The translations under genes were made by a program, and so were the position numbers. From Molossus alvarezi (Eukaryota; Chordata; Mammalia; Chiroptera; Molossidae), in the NCBI GenBank assembly GCA_037176705.1, contig CM073886.1, forward strand, positions 7,006,001-7,070,000: a DNA stretch of 64,000 nt. The letters run 5' to 3'. The notes under the pieces were generated by a model, which saw nothing but the letters and a program-made list of their open reading frames with translations, was not told the DNA's origin and made no database searches. Every line of letters begins with the position of its first letter. Position 1 is the first letter of the stretch. This document shows positions 12,810 through 25,455 of the stretch, piece after piece.

Positions 12810-13056
12810 TTTTTTTTCTTTTATCCTTACCCGAGGACATTTTTCTATTTTTTTGTTCAGATAGAGTAGGAGGGAGAGAGAGAGAAAAAAAAAAACATTG
12901 ATGTGAAAGGGACACATTGAGTGGCTGCCACCTGCACAACCCAACCAGGGCCGGGATCAAACTGCAACCGAGGTACGTGCCCTTAGTGGGAACCGAACTC
13001 CGGTCTCTCTGGACCGGAGGCTGATGCTCTAACCGCTGAGCCAAACTGGCCAGGGC
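12810..13056 (-). mobile_element. Ves-like SINE
   Basis: This is a full-length antisense copy with the flanking repeat 'caatacag'/'cagtacag'. The acceptor-like 'tgttcag|atagag' falls at 12860 and the donor-like 'accgag|gtacgt' at 12972, enclosing 112 bp. Confidence 0.94.
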
Positions 13057-13775
13057 CAGTACAGATTTTTTTTCTCCTTATATTTGAGGAATTAGGAAGC
13101 TGAGACCCAGAAAGTTTAAATGACAAGGTCATTCAAAAGTCAAAAGTCAGTTGAAGTTAGTTTTAATATATTCTGTGTAACCCAACAGATAACCAAAAAA
13201 TTACTATTTTAACATCTAATCGGTATAAAATATTAATGAGATAGTTCGGTCCTGTGTTTTATACATATCAATTTAGACTAGCTATTTTTCAGTGGTCAGC
13301 AGCCACATACGAATAGTGGCTACCATTTTAAACAGTGCAGATAAACACTGTTAAATAGTTTGAGTAATATACTAGGTCCTGGACTAACCCACAAAAACCT
13401 ATTTTAAAGCAATGGAGCTCTTATCAGTTCCATTCCTCCTAGTCAGTTAGGAGCTCTTGGATTCTGTTACCTACATTTCTTTACTATATCAGTCAATGTT
13501 CTGATGGGAAGACACCTTTAGGTGTCTCCTTGTTGCCATTCTCTGTGGATGACAGCAAACAATGAAATTGATCATTTTTCTGAAGCAACACAGTTTCCCA
13601 AAGGACTTGCAGAATGAGTATCCTTTATGTTGTAAAGCCTAGAGGAACAACACTGTATATCTTGGAGTTTAGTAATGTGGTCATGTACTGTAACTTAGTT
13701 TTTTTGGAAGTAAACTGTGGAAGAAACAGGAGAGTTTAAAAGAAAAGATTTACAACTTTTAATGTAATTTTTATG

Positions 13776-14136
13776 CCCTGGCCAGTTTGGCTCAGTGGTT
13801 AGAGTGTTGGCCCGCGGACTAGAGAGTCCTGGGTTTGGTTCCCGTTAAGGGCATGTACCTCTATTGTAGTTTGTCTCCAGCCCCGGTTGGGGTTGTGTGG
13901 ATGGCAGCCAGTCAGTGTGTCTCTCTGACATCGACGTTTCTCTCTCTCTCTTCCCCTGCCTCTCCCTCCCGCTGTATCTGAAGATAAATGCAAAAATGTC
14001 CTCTGGTGAGGATAAAAATAATAATAATAATAATAGTGCTGGCCGGTTTGGCTCAGCGGTTGGAACGTCCGCCTGCGGACCAGAGAGTCCTGGGTTTGGT
14101 TCCCGCTAGGGGCATGTACCCCACCTCCATAAAAAA
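13776..14136 (+). mobile_element. Composite SINE: full Ves-like unit plus tRNA-head-only unit
   Basis: A complete unit (13776 to about 14022, ending 'ggtgaggataaaaa' with an (ATA)n tail) is followed at about 14036 by a second unit. The second unit contains only the tRNA-like head and ends just after 'ctaggggcatgtacc'. One perfect 11-bp duplication, 'taatttttatg', lies before the first unit (13765-13775) and after the second (14137-14147). The pair therefore sits in a single target site. Confidence 0.88.
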
Positions 14137-15456
14137 TAATTTTTATGCTAATATTTTGGCTTCAGAAAATGACAAATGTTATTGTTTGACATGACACTTC
14201 TATACTTTGAAGTATTTATATACCGAGTTCTCTCTAATAAGACTTTTTTACTACTACTAGATTTTTAAAACTATTTCTCCAGAAATTTAGTATTCAACCT
14301 AGGTGACTGTTTTTTTTGCCATTGTCTTTCCATCAGTTTTTTTAAAAATACTTGATCCATATAAAGTAAAAGATGGCCCTCCATTATTTTACATATCACT
14401 AGTGCTCTAAAACTTGGTAAAGCACAACTGACTCTGGCTCTCTGGGAAAAGATTGTTTGTTGTGTCTTGACTATTAGGGCAATTGCCATGTAGCTCTATA
14501 ATGATATAATTAAAAATTGGTATTTTTGTTAATAATAATTTTATATGACTAAGCAAAGTGAACTATCAAGCCCCATGACAGGAAGTTAAGAAATGCTTTA
14601 TCTTCATTTAGAAATGATTCCTGGTTATCAGTTAAAATTATTCAGTCTTTCCTTGGCTCCCTGCCTATCCTTGTATCTTTTATTTTTTAGGACTCCCATA
14701 CAATTGGTCTTAATGAAAAAGTTGATTTTATGGTGACCTCTGTCTAGAATCAGTTCTCTCTCTTTGAGCCACCATGAGGCCGTCCTACTGTGCCCAAATG
14801 CCTCTCCCTGTTGTGTCACAGACAGTGGAAGTAGAGGCAGGCATGGAAAGCAGGGCGCATGTCCATGTGAAGTTACCTTCTGAATATGGTAATTTTAATG
14901 AATTGTCATATGTCAGAAGTGGCATATATTTGAAAATTTTCCCCAATCAAAAATACTTAAAGGTTAACTATGTTTAACTCTTATAACAGCCTAATTATTA
15001 CTAATTTGGCTTAAGTGGTTATCTTTAGCTTTTCTTTCAGAAAACTTAACTCATCTTTTATAATTTGAAACAATTTTTGAAACCGTTTAAACATGTGCAA
15101 AACTCATTAGATACATTAATGAAAAGATGAGAATTATGTAAAAATCATTTAAAAACTAAAGTGCAATTCCATTTTTATTGTACATTGTCATACAATGTCT
15201 TCTTTGCATTGCATCTACAGAAACATTTTTAAATTTTTTATTAATAAACATTGTATCAGAAACAATTGGGTACATCTATGGGAAAAGCATGCTTCCTTTG
15301 CATACCTTTTCCTTATGTAGTTCATCTAAATGACAGATTCCTTATTTAATAAAAGTGTATATATGTCTTATATATAATCTATGAGCATTTTATCATAACA
15401 ACCCATTTCTTTGTTTCATATTTACATTGTTTTTTGTTTGTTTGTTTTTATTTTAG

Positions 15457-15478
15457 GCCACTGAACAAAAAATCAAAG
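15457..15478 (+). CDS. TNRC6A: TNRC6A 22-nt microexon (ATEQKIK)
   Basis: The microexon starts in phase 0, encodes ATEQKIK and leaves one G that is completed by the next exon to give Val. The acceptor is a long T-rich tract ending 'ttttag' and the donor is the strong 'gtacgt'. It joins QKK upstream to VPEQIKPS downstream, as in human TNRC6A. Skipping it would shift the frame because 22 is not a multiple of three, so it should be constitutive in coding transcripts. It is isolated between introns of 8.9 and 21.9 kb. Confidence 0.92.
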
Positions 15479-16179
15479 GTACGTTGTTTAAAGCTATTTT
15501 TTATTCTCTTTTTTTTCCCATTAAAGCAAGTTTGTTTATATGCATTTTTATTCACCTCTAGAGTGGGAGAGAGACAAGAATGCAAGAATCAGAGGGTTGG
15601 GGGCAGGCTTCTTCAGTGATACCACATTGAAGTCATCCTTTGGGGTTCATACTTTATCGTGGTGGATATTACACTTTTAGAATATACTTTCTCAGGACCT
15701 ATTTTGCAGCTGTCTCTGAAGATGAACACCACTTCCCTTGATTTAAGTGTTTGAGCACAGGTACCTTTCCCTCAGTCTTCAGTCAAAAGTCTTCCCTTGC
15801 TTTATTTCTTGTCCTCTTTGTACATTGTCCCCCTCTCCTTCCTATAGAAAGATATGACATCCACTCTGTATTATCACTGAAGATAGTAGATTGCTAACCT
15901 TATGGTCATTGTATCAGGTTGAACAGCTCCCAGTACACAGCAAGCAAAAGACTTCAGAGAGGTAAGGTAACAGGAACTGAATTCCTTTCAGATCCTAAAT
16001 CAGGAATTCTTCACCCTTGTAGGAGTTGACTGCATGGTATTGAAATGTGTAGGGCTAGCTATCAGATGCTAAACTTGTTAGGCCTAAAGATTCTGAATTT
16101 TTACTTTGAGCTGCATCAAAAGTATGTCTGTGCATTTGGTTGATATACTGCCTATTTTAATTTGAGGTCAGCATTGGTC

Positions 16180-17200
16180 AAGGTAACATTTATTAGGTAC
16201 AGTTGTATAAGAGTAAACAAGAACCGTTGTAGCTTATATTTTACCGGAGAAAATGGCAGTAGAAGGACATACCCAAACACAGTATCTATGACGTAATTTG
16301 GTTAAAGTAAATGTCTTAGTTGTCCTGGATCCTAGAGGGATAATAATTAGTTAACATAGTGAGTTAAGGAAGGCCTTAAGATTATGAATCTTAAATGATT
16401 TAACAGCCAGTCTAAAAGAAAGAGAATGAAATGGCAGAGGGATCAGCATGATGAAGGCACAGAGATAGGCAGAGATAGGCAGTAATGTGGTATTATAGGC
16501 AGTGGTGGAATTTCTAGAACATTAAATACACAGTGAGAAGTGAACAGGTTGGAAGGGTTTCTCTGAAGAGATAGGCGGGAATCAGGTCAAAGATGGCCTC
16601 ATATTCTGAATGTATGAAGGAAATGAGACTTTTATTTTATAGGCTGCTAGGAGCCACTGAAGAGTTTAAGCAAAGGAGTGACATGGTTGGGTTTGTTTTT
16701 TTTTGGGGGGGGGGTCCCTTTTTTAAAGCTTTCAATCATTATGTGGAAGGTGTTGGCTCAAAGATGGAGCTGAGAAAAACAAAGGCATTCTGAGCAGAGG
16801 AGGCAGGTGGACAAGAAAAGGGAATATTTAGAGAGTGACTATAGGAGTGTTGGGGAAGTGGCAAAATATAGATAGGCCTGGAGGTTGGCAGACTGGAGGG
16901 CTTATGCTGGTTAGAGAATGTATGCATTTAGAGGTCGCGGTTATAAGCTGTGCTTTAGGAACAGTTCTTTGTTGGTAGTATTCAGTGTCACCAGTAGAAG
17001 CAGTATGAGAGAGGATAGAGAAGGAGTAGAAGGGGTCATGAGGACTTGAGCTGAGGTCTTCTTGGCAGTAGGGGTAGATGGATGACAGATGTGTGACAGA
17101 TGTGTGAGGCATAATCAAAAACTGGTGAGATCAGAAGGATTGAAGGTGATATATGGCTTTGAACCTGGAAGCCTAAGAATGTTGCAGGGGTGTAGAATGA
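16180..17200 (+). repeat. L2 LINE fragment(s), diverged
   Basis: Phrases in L2 order are visible: 'gaaggccttaag', 'ggcacagagatagg', 'gccactgaagagtttaagca' and 'gagtgacatggttgg'. No open reading frame survives. Confidence 0.6.
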
Positions 17201-17269
17201 TGTTGGGAGGAACATTGTCACATTTATTTAGTAGGAATGTAAGCTAATTTTTTTAAAACTCTACTTTCC

Positions 17270-17720
17270 TCACCACTCCCCTATATAGGAATGTTAAATT
17301 GTTCCTTGCTCTTTGGTTCAAGACCAGATTCCTCTGGTTGGTTCTCAAGGCCCTCTTTAATCTGACCTCCCATAGTCTAACCAACCTGTTTCCATCATTT
17401 CTTTAGTAGTCTTTTCAGAGTGGTCTTCTCTTTTTCATGTTTATTCCTTTCTGTATTTGTTAATCTAATTTCTCAGCCAAGGATGCCTTTCAGCATTTCT
17501 AACCCTCTCAGAGCTTACCTCCCAGTGGATTGCCACAATTGCCATTGGTCCCTCCCTTTCTGATTTCTGAGGATGTGATGATGTCTCTTAACCTTGGGAC
17601 ACTTGATTATATTCTGTATTAGTTTTTTGACTGCCTATCCCATGGATATTTATTTGTTTCTCCAACATAACCTTTTGATTACCTATTGTTTATATTCTTT
17701 CCAAAATGTAAGTCATCCTT
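17270..17720 (-). repeat. L2/CR1-type LINE 3' fragment
   Basis: 'caaggccctctttaatctga' and 'ctcagagcttacctcccag' resemble the reverse complement of the L2/L3 3' region. It is old and the edges are uncertain. Confidence 0.5.
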
Positions 17721-18029
17721 TTAGATCCATACATCAAATATGAACAGATTTGAATCTTATGAGAACGTTAGGCTGAGTAGAAGGAAGTTGCTTCAAAATG
17801 CGTTAGGTTGTTTTGCCCACTCTTTTACTCACTCATCCTTACTTTGGTGGCAGCTCCCTTCATAATTGGTCAAGTTTGTTCTGATTCATGAAAGTGTATT
17901 GCTGATCTTTGTGCTATGTGTAATATCTGTGTGGTGCTTATGGTTTGGGTTCACAGGAATTAGAGATTACCAGTTGGAAGCTCGTGGGACAGGTTTGGCC
18001 CACAGTTGTTGGTGTCTACTGAACTCTAT

Positions 18030-18360
18030 ATTTTGGAATAATTTATGATTTACAGAAAAGTTGAAAGGATACTACAGAGAGTTTCCCACATATACCTCAC
18101 CCAGTTTTTCCGTTATTCACATCTTACATTTCTGTGTTTCATTTGTATAAACTAAGAAACCAACAGTGATACTAACTGAACTCCAGACTATAGATTTCAC
18201 TATTGTTTTTTTCATTAACGTCTTTCTGTTCTAGGATCCAGTGTAAAATATAAGATGCATTTAGTTGTCGTATCTCCCCAGTCTTCTTTGGTCTCCACAC
18301 GGTGATTTTATTATCACCCTTTAAATTTTTTATTGCCAGCATTAAAAAATCAGGAGAAAA
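18030..18360. repeat. Old L1 fragment
   Basis: The sequence around 'cccagtttttccgttatt', 'aagaaaccaacagtgatac' and 'ctgttctaggatccag' matches a stretch common in old mammalian L1 (L1M) copies. The orientation was not determined with confidence. Confidence 0.45.
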
Positions 18361-18566
18361 CAACCTTATGCAAAATTGTAGTTTCTACTGCAATTTGTAC
18401 TGTCAGCATCATTTTTTGGTCTTTGTGTATTAGAGAGTCCATATAAAGCCGAAGTTTAGCCACTCAGTGTGGCTATTGAGTTCTTGAAATGTGGCTGAGG
18501 AGCAGAATTTTAATTTTATTGACCTGCATAGCTGCAGAGCCCTCTTTTTAAAATAATTTATTAGTT

Positions 18567-18789
18567 AATTAATTAATTTTATCATCACCTGAGGACATTT
18601 TTGCATTTATCTTCAGATAGAGTGGGAGGGACAGAGAGGGAGGAAGAGAGAGAGAGAAACATCAATGTGAGAGAGACACATCGAGTGGTTGCCACCCACA
18701 CGACCCCAACCGGGGCCAATCTACAACTGAGGTACATGCCTTTAGTTGGAACCGAACCCAGGTCTCTCTGGTCCACTGGCCAGGGCTCT
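18567..18789 (-). mobile_element. Ves-like SINE with internal deletion of the tRNA head
   Basis: It is an antisense copy with all parts except about 35 bp of the tRNA-like head: the sequence jumps from 'ggtctctctggtcc' to 'actggccagggc'. The A-box region is deleted. Confidence 0.88.
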
Positions 18790-19130
18790 AGAGCTTTTTT
18801 GATTGTTGAGTCAAATGGAGAATAACTAGTTAGGCTGCAGTACCCCTGTATAATGAATTCTGCATTAATGAGCTGTTTCTTTTTAATACCACTGCCATTT
18901 CCAGTTATATAGTACCCACTAATGTTGCTGCCACTTGGTGGCACACTGTTTATATGAAAGCTGGATTTTTGTAAATTAAATTCTTGACCAGCTTTTTTAT
19001 GTGCAGATGACTAGATGTTTATTTCTTGGTGCAATGAATACATTATTCACCTAATAAAAACATGGGCTAGTATAATGAGTGGTATGAATAGTTGGATATT
19101 TGAATATTTGAAATATATGTATATATATTA

Positions 19131-19300
19131 TGGCCCCGACAGGGTAACTCAGTTGTTCTGATATGCCAAGGTTTTGGGCTTGATCCCCACTTAGGACACA
19201 TACAAGAATCAACCCATGAATGCATAAATAGGTAGAACAACCATTAGATGTTTCTCTCTCTTTCTCTCTCTAAAGTCAATAAGTAAAAAAAGTTTTTTAA
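19131..19300 (+). mobile_element. Diverged bat tRNA-SINE
   Basis: It starts 'tggccccgacagggtaactc' and continues through 'gatgtttctctctc' to 'aagtcaataagtaaaaaa'. It belongs to an older tRNA-SINE family than the Ves-like copies and has lost part of its middle. Confidence 0.7.
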
Positions 19301-19469
19301 TGTATATTATGAATAATTTCTTGAAACAACAAGGGAATAATGTGTTGAAAAATTTACTGTGAAGTGTAAGAATAGATGAATAAAATTTAAGATGCCTTGT
19401 GGCCTGTATAATGTAAAGGCAGGGAAGGAGTTAATGTCCTTGGAAACTTGATTAAGAATAAAAGTCTGT

Positions 19470-19650
19470 TTTTTTGTTGTTGTTGTTAATCCTTACTCAA
19501 GGATATTTTTTCCATTGATTTTTTTATTTTTTTTAAGATAGAGTGAAAGGGAGGGAGATGAGAGAGAGAAACATTGATGTGAGAGAGACATGCACGACCC
19601 CAACCAGTCCCAGGCTGACCTCTAACCACTGAGCCAAACCTGCCAGAGCA
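19470..19650 (-). mobile_element. Ves-like SINE, shortened
   Basis: The antisense order is present ('aatccttactcaagga', 'gagagagaaacattgatg', 'gagccaaacctgccagagc'). The segment between the Gly-like B box and the body is deleted. Confidence 0.8.
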
Positions 19651-20127
19651 AAGATCAATTTTTAAAAACAGCTCTTGAGCTCTGGCACTGGCTTGTTTTG
19701 GAAACATGTTGATCATATATTATTTACAAAAGAATATACACTGATAATTTTTGATAGCTAATATTTGTCTGTCTTTCTGTCTATCAGTCTATCATTCCAG
19801 GGCTTTCTTCAGGTGACTTTATAAGCAAGCTATATTTTAGAGACTAACAACCCCCAGAGCTTCTAAAGAAGGAGCAAGAAGCCTAGAATGGAAGCAGGAA
19901 TAGAGAAAAACAAAGATTTTTTGTTTTCTGGTGCTCACACAGTGAAGCATAGTTTATTACTGCTATACTCGTTCTGGATTTAAAAACTCAAGAAAATTGA
20001 ATCAACATTTGAAACACGTTTTTTTTTTTCCAGTCACTGTTGGAAACCATTGTTTTTACTCAATTCTACCCTTACAATATTTTCAATCAAACACAATTTT
20101 ATTGCTTAAATTTGTTGATCTGTGCCT

Positions 20128-20322
20128 TGGGGGTGGGGAATGTCTGGCCCACGGGCCATATGAGACCCGTGAAATCAATACCAGATAACATCACAGGCCT
20201 CACCAAATTAATCTGACCAAATATAGCAGGCTAACAAATAAGTTGATAATTTTGTATGGCTATCAAATGATGTTATAAATATCTAAAGGGCCCTTGGCAG
20301 AAAAAAGGTTTCCCACCCCTGA
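20128..20322 (+). mobile_element. hAT-like non-autonomous DNA transposon
   Basis: It begins 'gggtggggaatgtctggccc' and ends 'tggcagaaaaaaggtttccc' then acccctg. The ends are short inverted repeats of the type 'caggggtggg'. It has the size and end structure of a MER-class hAT element. Confidence 0.55.
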
Positions 20323-21510
20323 TTATTCTAGGGAGTGATCAAAAACTAAAGAACTATTAAATCAGCTACATGTTGAATCATATTGGAGACATCCTGACAA
20401 CTAACGTACTTACTGTGTGCCTAGTACTGTGCCTTACATACTTCATTTAGTCAAGTAAAATATTTTGAATATTTAATTATTAATAACAAATGGGTACCAG
20501 GGATTCAGAGCATGTACTAGAGCAGGATCGTAAAAGCTTAATGTCCTAAGAGTAACCTTTTTTATTGAATTTTGGGAAATATTTGGGACCCAGGGTAGGG
20601 ACCACAGCATCAGGTTAGGAACTCTGAATGTTGTACAGTGGATATTTAAAAACTAGTGTGCATGTGGGGCTTCATCAGTGTGTACCAGCCCAGTATAAAT
20701 CTGCATTTAATCCCTGCAGCAGCCCCGTGGGAGTAGATGTTATCATCGTTTATAGGTAAAGTTGAGGCCAAGAAAATGTTAAGTAACTAACTCTACTGGG
20801 CTCTACTGTTTCTTTGTCTTTGAAAACAACCCTGTAGTTTTACAGAAGGCAAAACAGGAAGGTTACACTATTGCCCATGCTTTACTAATAATCAACAAAT
20901 GACCTAAAACAATGCATCTTTTAAAAATACTTCAGAAAGATCTTAGGTTTTATAGTATTTCCTTTCAGATAGAACACAAATAAATAAAAAATTTATCACC
21001 AGCATAATTTTATGAACCAGAGAGGATTTGACAACTTTACCATGTGTGAGGTGGTTGGCTTTGCAGGAATCATTAGAGAAAGCTCTTAAATTGTTTCTTA
21101 CATCTTTGAGAGTTGATGAAAAAGAAGAGGAGTTTTGAGGACCAAGCAAAAAATCTTTCTCCATGCTTCAGGTCTCTGTGCAGTAAAAATTTATACCATA
21201 TAGAGCAAAAAACATGACTGCTAGTTAAGTGTGAAATGCCTTACTCCAACTCTTAAAAGGAAGGTGTAAAGAGACTTTTGATGAAAAAAAATCACAGTGC
21301 CTCCATTGCATGCATTCTTTAAAAGGATAAGAAAGCTCCTTCTGATGGCTTGGGCAATAGTCCCTTTCTAGATGTTTATTGCCTGATACATTTGATAAAG
21401 TTATAGGACACAGTGTAACTGTATGAATACTACTAAGATGACTCAGTTGGAGTCCAAGGAGGAAAGTATTTAATTTGTGTGCTTCCCCTCCCATTAATAA
21501 AAAATGTTCT
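20323..21510 (+). other. Intron segment, only weak repeat traces
   Basis: I see scattered MIR-like words near 20690-20790 ('ccccgtgggagtagatgtta'), but no gene or clear element. Confidence 0.4.
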
Positions 21511-21511
21511 T

Positions 21512-21735
21512 TAGTTTTTCTTAAGATTTAAAAAAGTTGATTTTTATAGAGAGGAAAGAAGAAGGCGAGAGAGAGAAACATCAGTGTGAGAGTGGAACAT
21601 TGACCATCTACGTCCCACACGCCTCCTGCTGGGGATAGAGCCCCTACCCAGGAATGTGCCCTGACCAGGAATCAAACCAGCAGCCTTTCAGTACATTATA
21701 TGATGCCAAACCAACTGAGCCACACCGGCCAGGGC
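21512..21735 (-). mobile_element. Bat tRNA-SINE (VES type)
   Basis: It is an antisense, moderately diverged copy: 'gagagagaaacatcagtgtg', 'cacacgcctcctgctgggga', 'gccctgaccaggaatcaaac' and head end 'gagccacaccggccagggc'. Confidence 0.88.
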
Positions 21736-22639
21736 TGTACTTCTTCCTTTAATCGTCACCACCTGTATCAGCCATGTTTTACAGTCTTATGAGGTCATCT
21801 TGGGAAGCAAGATAAAATGAAGAATAATTGTGTAGTAATTTATTACCCCAAATTTAGGATCCAGAAAGTACTATTGTTTTCTTCATTCAACACTTATGAA
21901 ATACTTATTGTGTACCAATCTGTTTTATGCCCTGATGTGCATGAAGAGAAGAAACCCAAGTCCTTGTCCTTGCTGCCCTTCCATTCTCACCTTTGTTTTA
22001 GTTTAAAGGTAAATATATGTACCTGGGATCTCAGCTTACCACTCTGTTTTCTCCACAAAATCTTAAGTTTCTTAATCACAAAGCCTCCTACAATAAGGAA
22101 ATTTAGGAACTTGGGTGGCTTGACAAAGAATTACTGTACTACATAGGTTTTCAGAGGAGATAACTGAGGTACAGCTAGGGTGTGACTTGGAGCGCATTGC
22201 CTAACCTCGTTCAGGTAATGACACATGTAGAAAATGGTATTTGTGGGGTTGTTAGGGTACAAGTAGTAGTTTTAAATTATTGTTTAAAACCTGATTCAAG
22301 GATTAATGTGGCCCAGAGTTGGAAGTTTGTGGGGGCATCTTGGGATTGTGTTCTGAGCCATAAGATTCTACCTTGGCACAATAGGTGTTCAGTTTCAAAG
22401 AGAACAAATGAGGTTTAACTATTGGAGTAAAAAGCAGCGTGGTTTAGCAAGAATAACTTTATCATTTATCACCAGGTAAGAGAAATCTCAAGACTAGGAA
22501 AAAGGACTATATGTCATAATTTGCACTTTCATTCATTTAGGTCTAATAAGAGTAGTAGCTGTGCCTCAGAATGGGTCCTGAGAGTTCTCAGTCAGTGCTT
22601 TATCCTTAGCAAAAATGTGCCTGATGAAATAGTACATTG

Positions 22640-23090
22640 TCCGCCTTTACCTGCAGGGGATGTGTTCCAAGACCCCTAGTGGATGCCTGAAACCTCGGAT
22701 AGTACTGAACCCTATATGTACTGTGTTTTTTCTTGTATGTACCTATGATAAAATTTAATTTATAAATTAGACACAGGAAGAGATCAACAGCAACAATAAT
22801 AAAATAGAACAATTGTAACACTGTACTGTGATAAAATTTAGGTGAATATGGTTTCTCTTAAAGTGTCTGATTGTACTGCACTCATACTTTGTGTAATGAT
22901 GTGAGATGATACAATAGCTACATGATGAGATGAAGTGAGGTGTTCAGAATGATGGGCAATTTAAAACAGATTTATTTTTTTAATTTCTTATTAAATGTTA
23001 TTAGGACTGTGGTTGACCTCAGGTAACTGAAACCATGGAAAGCAAAACCATAAATAAGGTGGAGGTTGGGATGGGTGGGGACTGTTGTAG
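22640..23090 (+). mobile_element. Tigger/pogo-like DNA transposon relic (MER2 type)
   Basis: The order matches a common mammalian pogo-type element: 'ggggatgtgttccaagaccc', 'tagtggatgcctgaaacc', 'cggatagtactgaacccta' and the far end 'taactgaaaccatggaaagc'. Internal transposase sequence is missing. Confidence 0.7.
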
Positions 23091-23162
23091 TTAAAGGCAG
23101 CATTTTGGCCAGAAGCAAAAAAGCGTTGAATCATCTATTAAAGATAATCCTGGAATTTTAGC

Positions 23163-23400
23163 ACAAGCTCAGCGTAGTGGTTAAAAGTCCAAACTTCTGA
23201 TTCAGATAGACTTGAATTTGAATATTACCTTTGTAGTTCTTATTTGTATGATTTAGGCAAGTTCCTTAACCTCTAAGCCTCAGTTAGACTCTGTTAAAAG
23301 GAGATAATCCAGGCTACTTAATATTGGTGAATGAAATGATAGAACATAGAACATAGATCACAGGACCCAGAGCATAGTAGATACTGAGTATGTAATAGAT
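23163..23400 (+). repeat. MIR SINE
   Basis: It follows the MIR consensus from 'gcgtagtggttaaaag' through 'atttaggcaagttccttaac' to 'agagcatagtagatactgag'. Confidence 0.8.
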
Positions 23401-23423
23401 ACCTTATTAAAGATACTAAGTGA

Positions 23424-23581
23424 GCCCTGGCTGGTTTGGCTCAGCGGTTAGAGCGTCGGCCTGCGGTCCTGAGAGACCCGGGTTCGGCTCCCGCGAGGGG
23501 CGTGTACCTCGGTTGCAGTTTGTCCCCGGCCCTGGTCGGTTGTGCGGGTGGCAGCCACTCAATGTGTCCCTTTCACGTCAA

Positions 23582-23623
<42 letters not shown>

Positions 23624-23729
23624 CCTCTCTCTCTCTCTCTCTCTCTCTGTTCCTCTCTCTCCCTCCCACTCTACCTGAACACAAAAAATGGGAAAATGTC
23701 CTCGAATGAGGATAAAAAAAAAAAAAAAA
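23424..23729 (+). mobile_element. Young Ves-like SINE with perfect 13-bp TSD
   Basis: It is full length with an unbroken A17-type tail, two long CT microsatellite runs and flanking duplications 'agatactaagtga' at 23411-23423 and 23730-23742. The head reads 'cggtcctgagagacccgggt', a diagnostic shared with the copy at 62673-62962. Confidence 0.96.
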
Positions 23730-23879
23730 AGATACTAAGTGATTTTGTGTCATAGTGACTGAGCCATATAATTAGTCATTTCCCTATTCTTGGAGAATTT
23801 AATTTTGCTTTTATAAGTAATATGAAACTTAATTTATACTAGAAGGAACATTGGATTGATGGTCAGGATTGATGGTCAG

Positions 23880-24040
23880 ATTTGGTGTTACATTTCAGCT
23901 CTGCCATTTACTAGATGTTTGCTTATGGGCAGTCTTCTTCTGAGTCTTAGCTGCCTCATCTGTAAAATGGAAATAATATTTCAAATTTATAGAGTTGTGA
24001 TGAAGGTAAAGAGCTATCATTTATATTGCCTGGCATCCAG
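23880..24040 (+). repeat. MIR SINE fragment
   Basis: 'cagctctgccatttactag' and 'cctcatctgtaaaatgga' are typical of the MIR core and following region. Confidence 0.8.
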
Positions 24041-25010
24041 CTGATAGTTGCTTCATTTTAATTTCCACCACTATGATTTGCAGTATCCTAGTTCCTTTCA
24101 GCTCCTTGAAACAACATACTTGCGGTATCCCCAATCATTTCAGAGTTTCTCCTCACCCACATGATGACTTGCTTTTTCCTCTCATTAAAGTAGAACACAT
24201 CCTAGCATGGGTGAGTCACAGGGCAATGTCTCTGTCACAGTGCAAAGAAGATGTCTTCCAACATGAGGATAGGATGTGTTATCTTAATGAGTTTGGTAGA
24301 CCAAAGTCGGTATATTATTGCTTTGATTTATATTTATTTGTTTATTGGTAAAATGGAATATTACATGTTTAATTAGTTGTTCTTTTTTCAAATTACCCAT
24401 TCTTGTTCTTTACCCATTTACTTCTTGGGCCTAGAGTTTTTGTTATCAATTTACATGAACTTCTTATATAAGAAGCTCATTAGCATACATGCCTTCTGAT
24501 ACATTTGATGCAAATATTTGATGCACATTATGAACTATATTACAAGTTTGAAGTTGTTCTGAGGATGGGATACCAGTTAGAAATATCTAACTTTTGCCCA
24601 ATACAAGACACCATAAAGGATACCTACACAGAAGATGCAAATACATGTTCGGAAGAAGTAAAGCAAAATTAACTAAGTTTTAAGTCTTAGCTGGAACTTC
24701 AGTTCTGAACTCTAGTGACTCTGTTGAATGCTTCCCTGTGTTAGGCTTAGCAGCCTTAACCAAAACAGCCACTCCTTTTCTTTCAGTTAGGGAAACAGGT
24801 GGGCAGTGGGAAGGAGAGAAGTCATTCCTTTCACAAGTTCCAAAGGACAGATGGTTTTCAGTTTGCCTTTTACGTTGGAATAAAATAGACTGCATAATTT
24901 TATTTGGTCAAACTTAATTTTTATTTATTCATTTTTTTACTATTATGCTGGAAGAACCTTATTGTATTTGGAAAATTTTGCCTGTGTTTTCTTCTAAAAA
25001 CTTAATTTTA

Positions 25011-25455
25011 GCCCTGGCCGGTTTGGCTCGGAGGTTAGAGCGTTGGCCTGCGGTCCAGAGAGACCCGGGTTCGGTTCCCGCTAAGGGCATGTACCTCGTT
25101 TGCAGTTTGTCCCCGGCCCTGGTGGGTCCTGCGGGTGGTAAGCACTCAATGTGTCCCTTTCACGTCGATGTTTAAAAAAAAAACAAAACAAAAAAAGCCC
25201 TGGTCGGTTTGGCTCAGCAGTTAGAGTGTTGGCATGCGGTCTGGAGAGACCCGGGTTCAGTTCCCGCTAAGGGCACGTACCTTGGTTGCAGTTTGTCCCC
25301 GGCCCTGATTGGGTCGTGTGGGTGGCGACCACTCGATGTGTCCCTTTCACTTCGATGTTTCTTTCCCTCCCTCCCTCCCTCCCTCCCTCCCTCCCTCTCT
25401 ATCTGAACAAAATATCGAAAAATGTCCTCAGGTGAGGATAAAAAACAAAAACAAA
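25011..25455 (+). mobile_element. Composite of two Ves-like SINEs inside one TSD
   Basis: The first unit (25011 to about 25196) is truncated after 'cacgtcgatgttt' and carries its own A-rich tail. The second, complete unit (about 25197-25455) follows immediately. The duplication 'acttaatttta' is found at 25000-25010 and 25456-25466, and not between the units. Confidence 0.9.

Noticed and set aside
13776..14136. tRNA genes (A and B boxes are visible in many places)
   Set aside because: These are SINE heads: the anticodon arm is degenerate and each is attached to SINE body, tail and target duplications.
23580..23650. Regularly repeated units that might suggest a CRISPR array
   Set aside because: They are CT microsatellite inside a SINE in a vertebrate genome; there are no spacers.
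23420..23755. Open frames of 60-110 codons such as those starting MAQRLER
   Set aside because: They recur at every SINE copy and are translations of the tRNA-like head and body, not genes.
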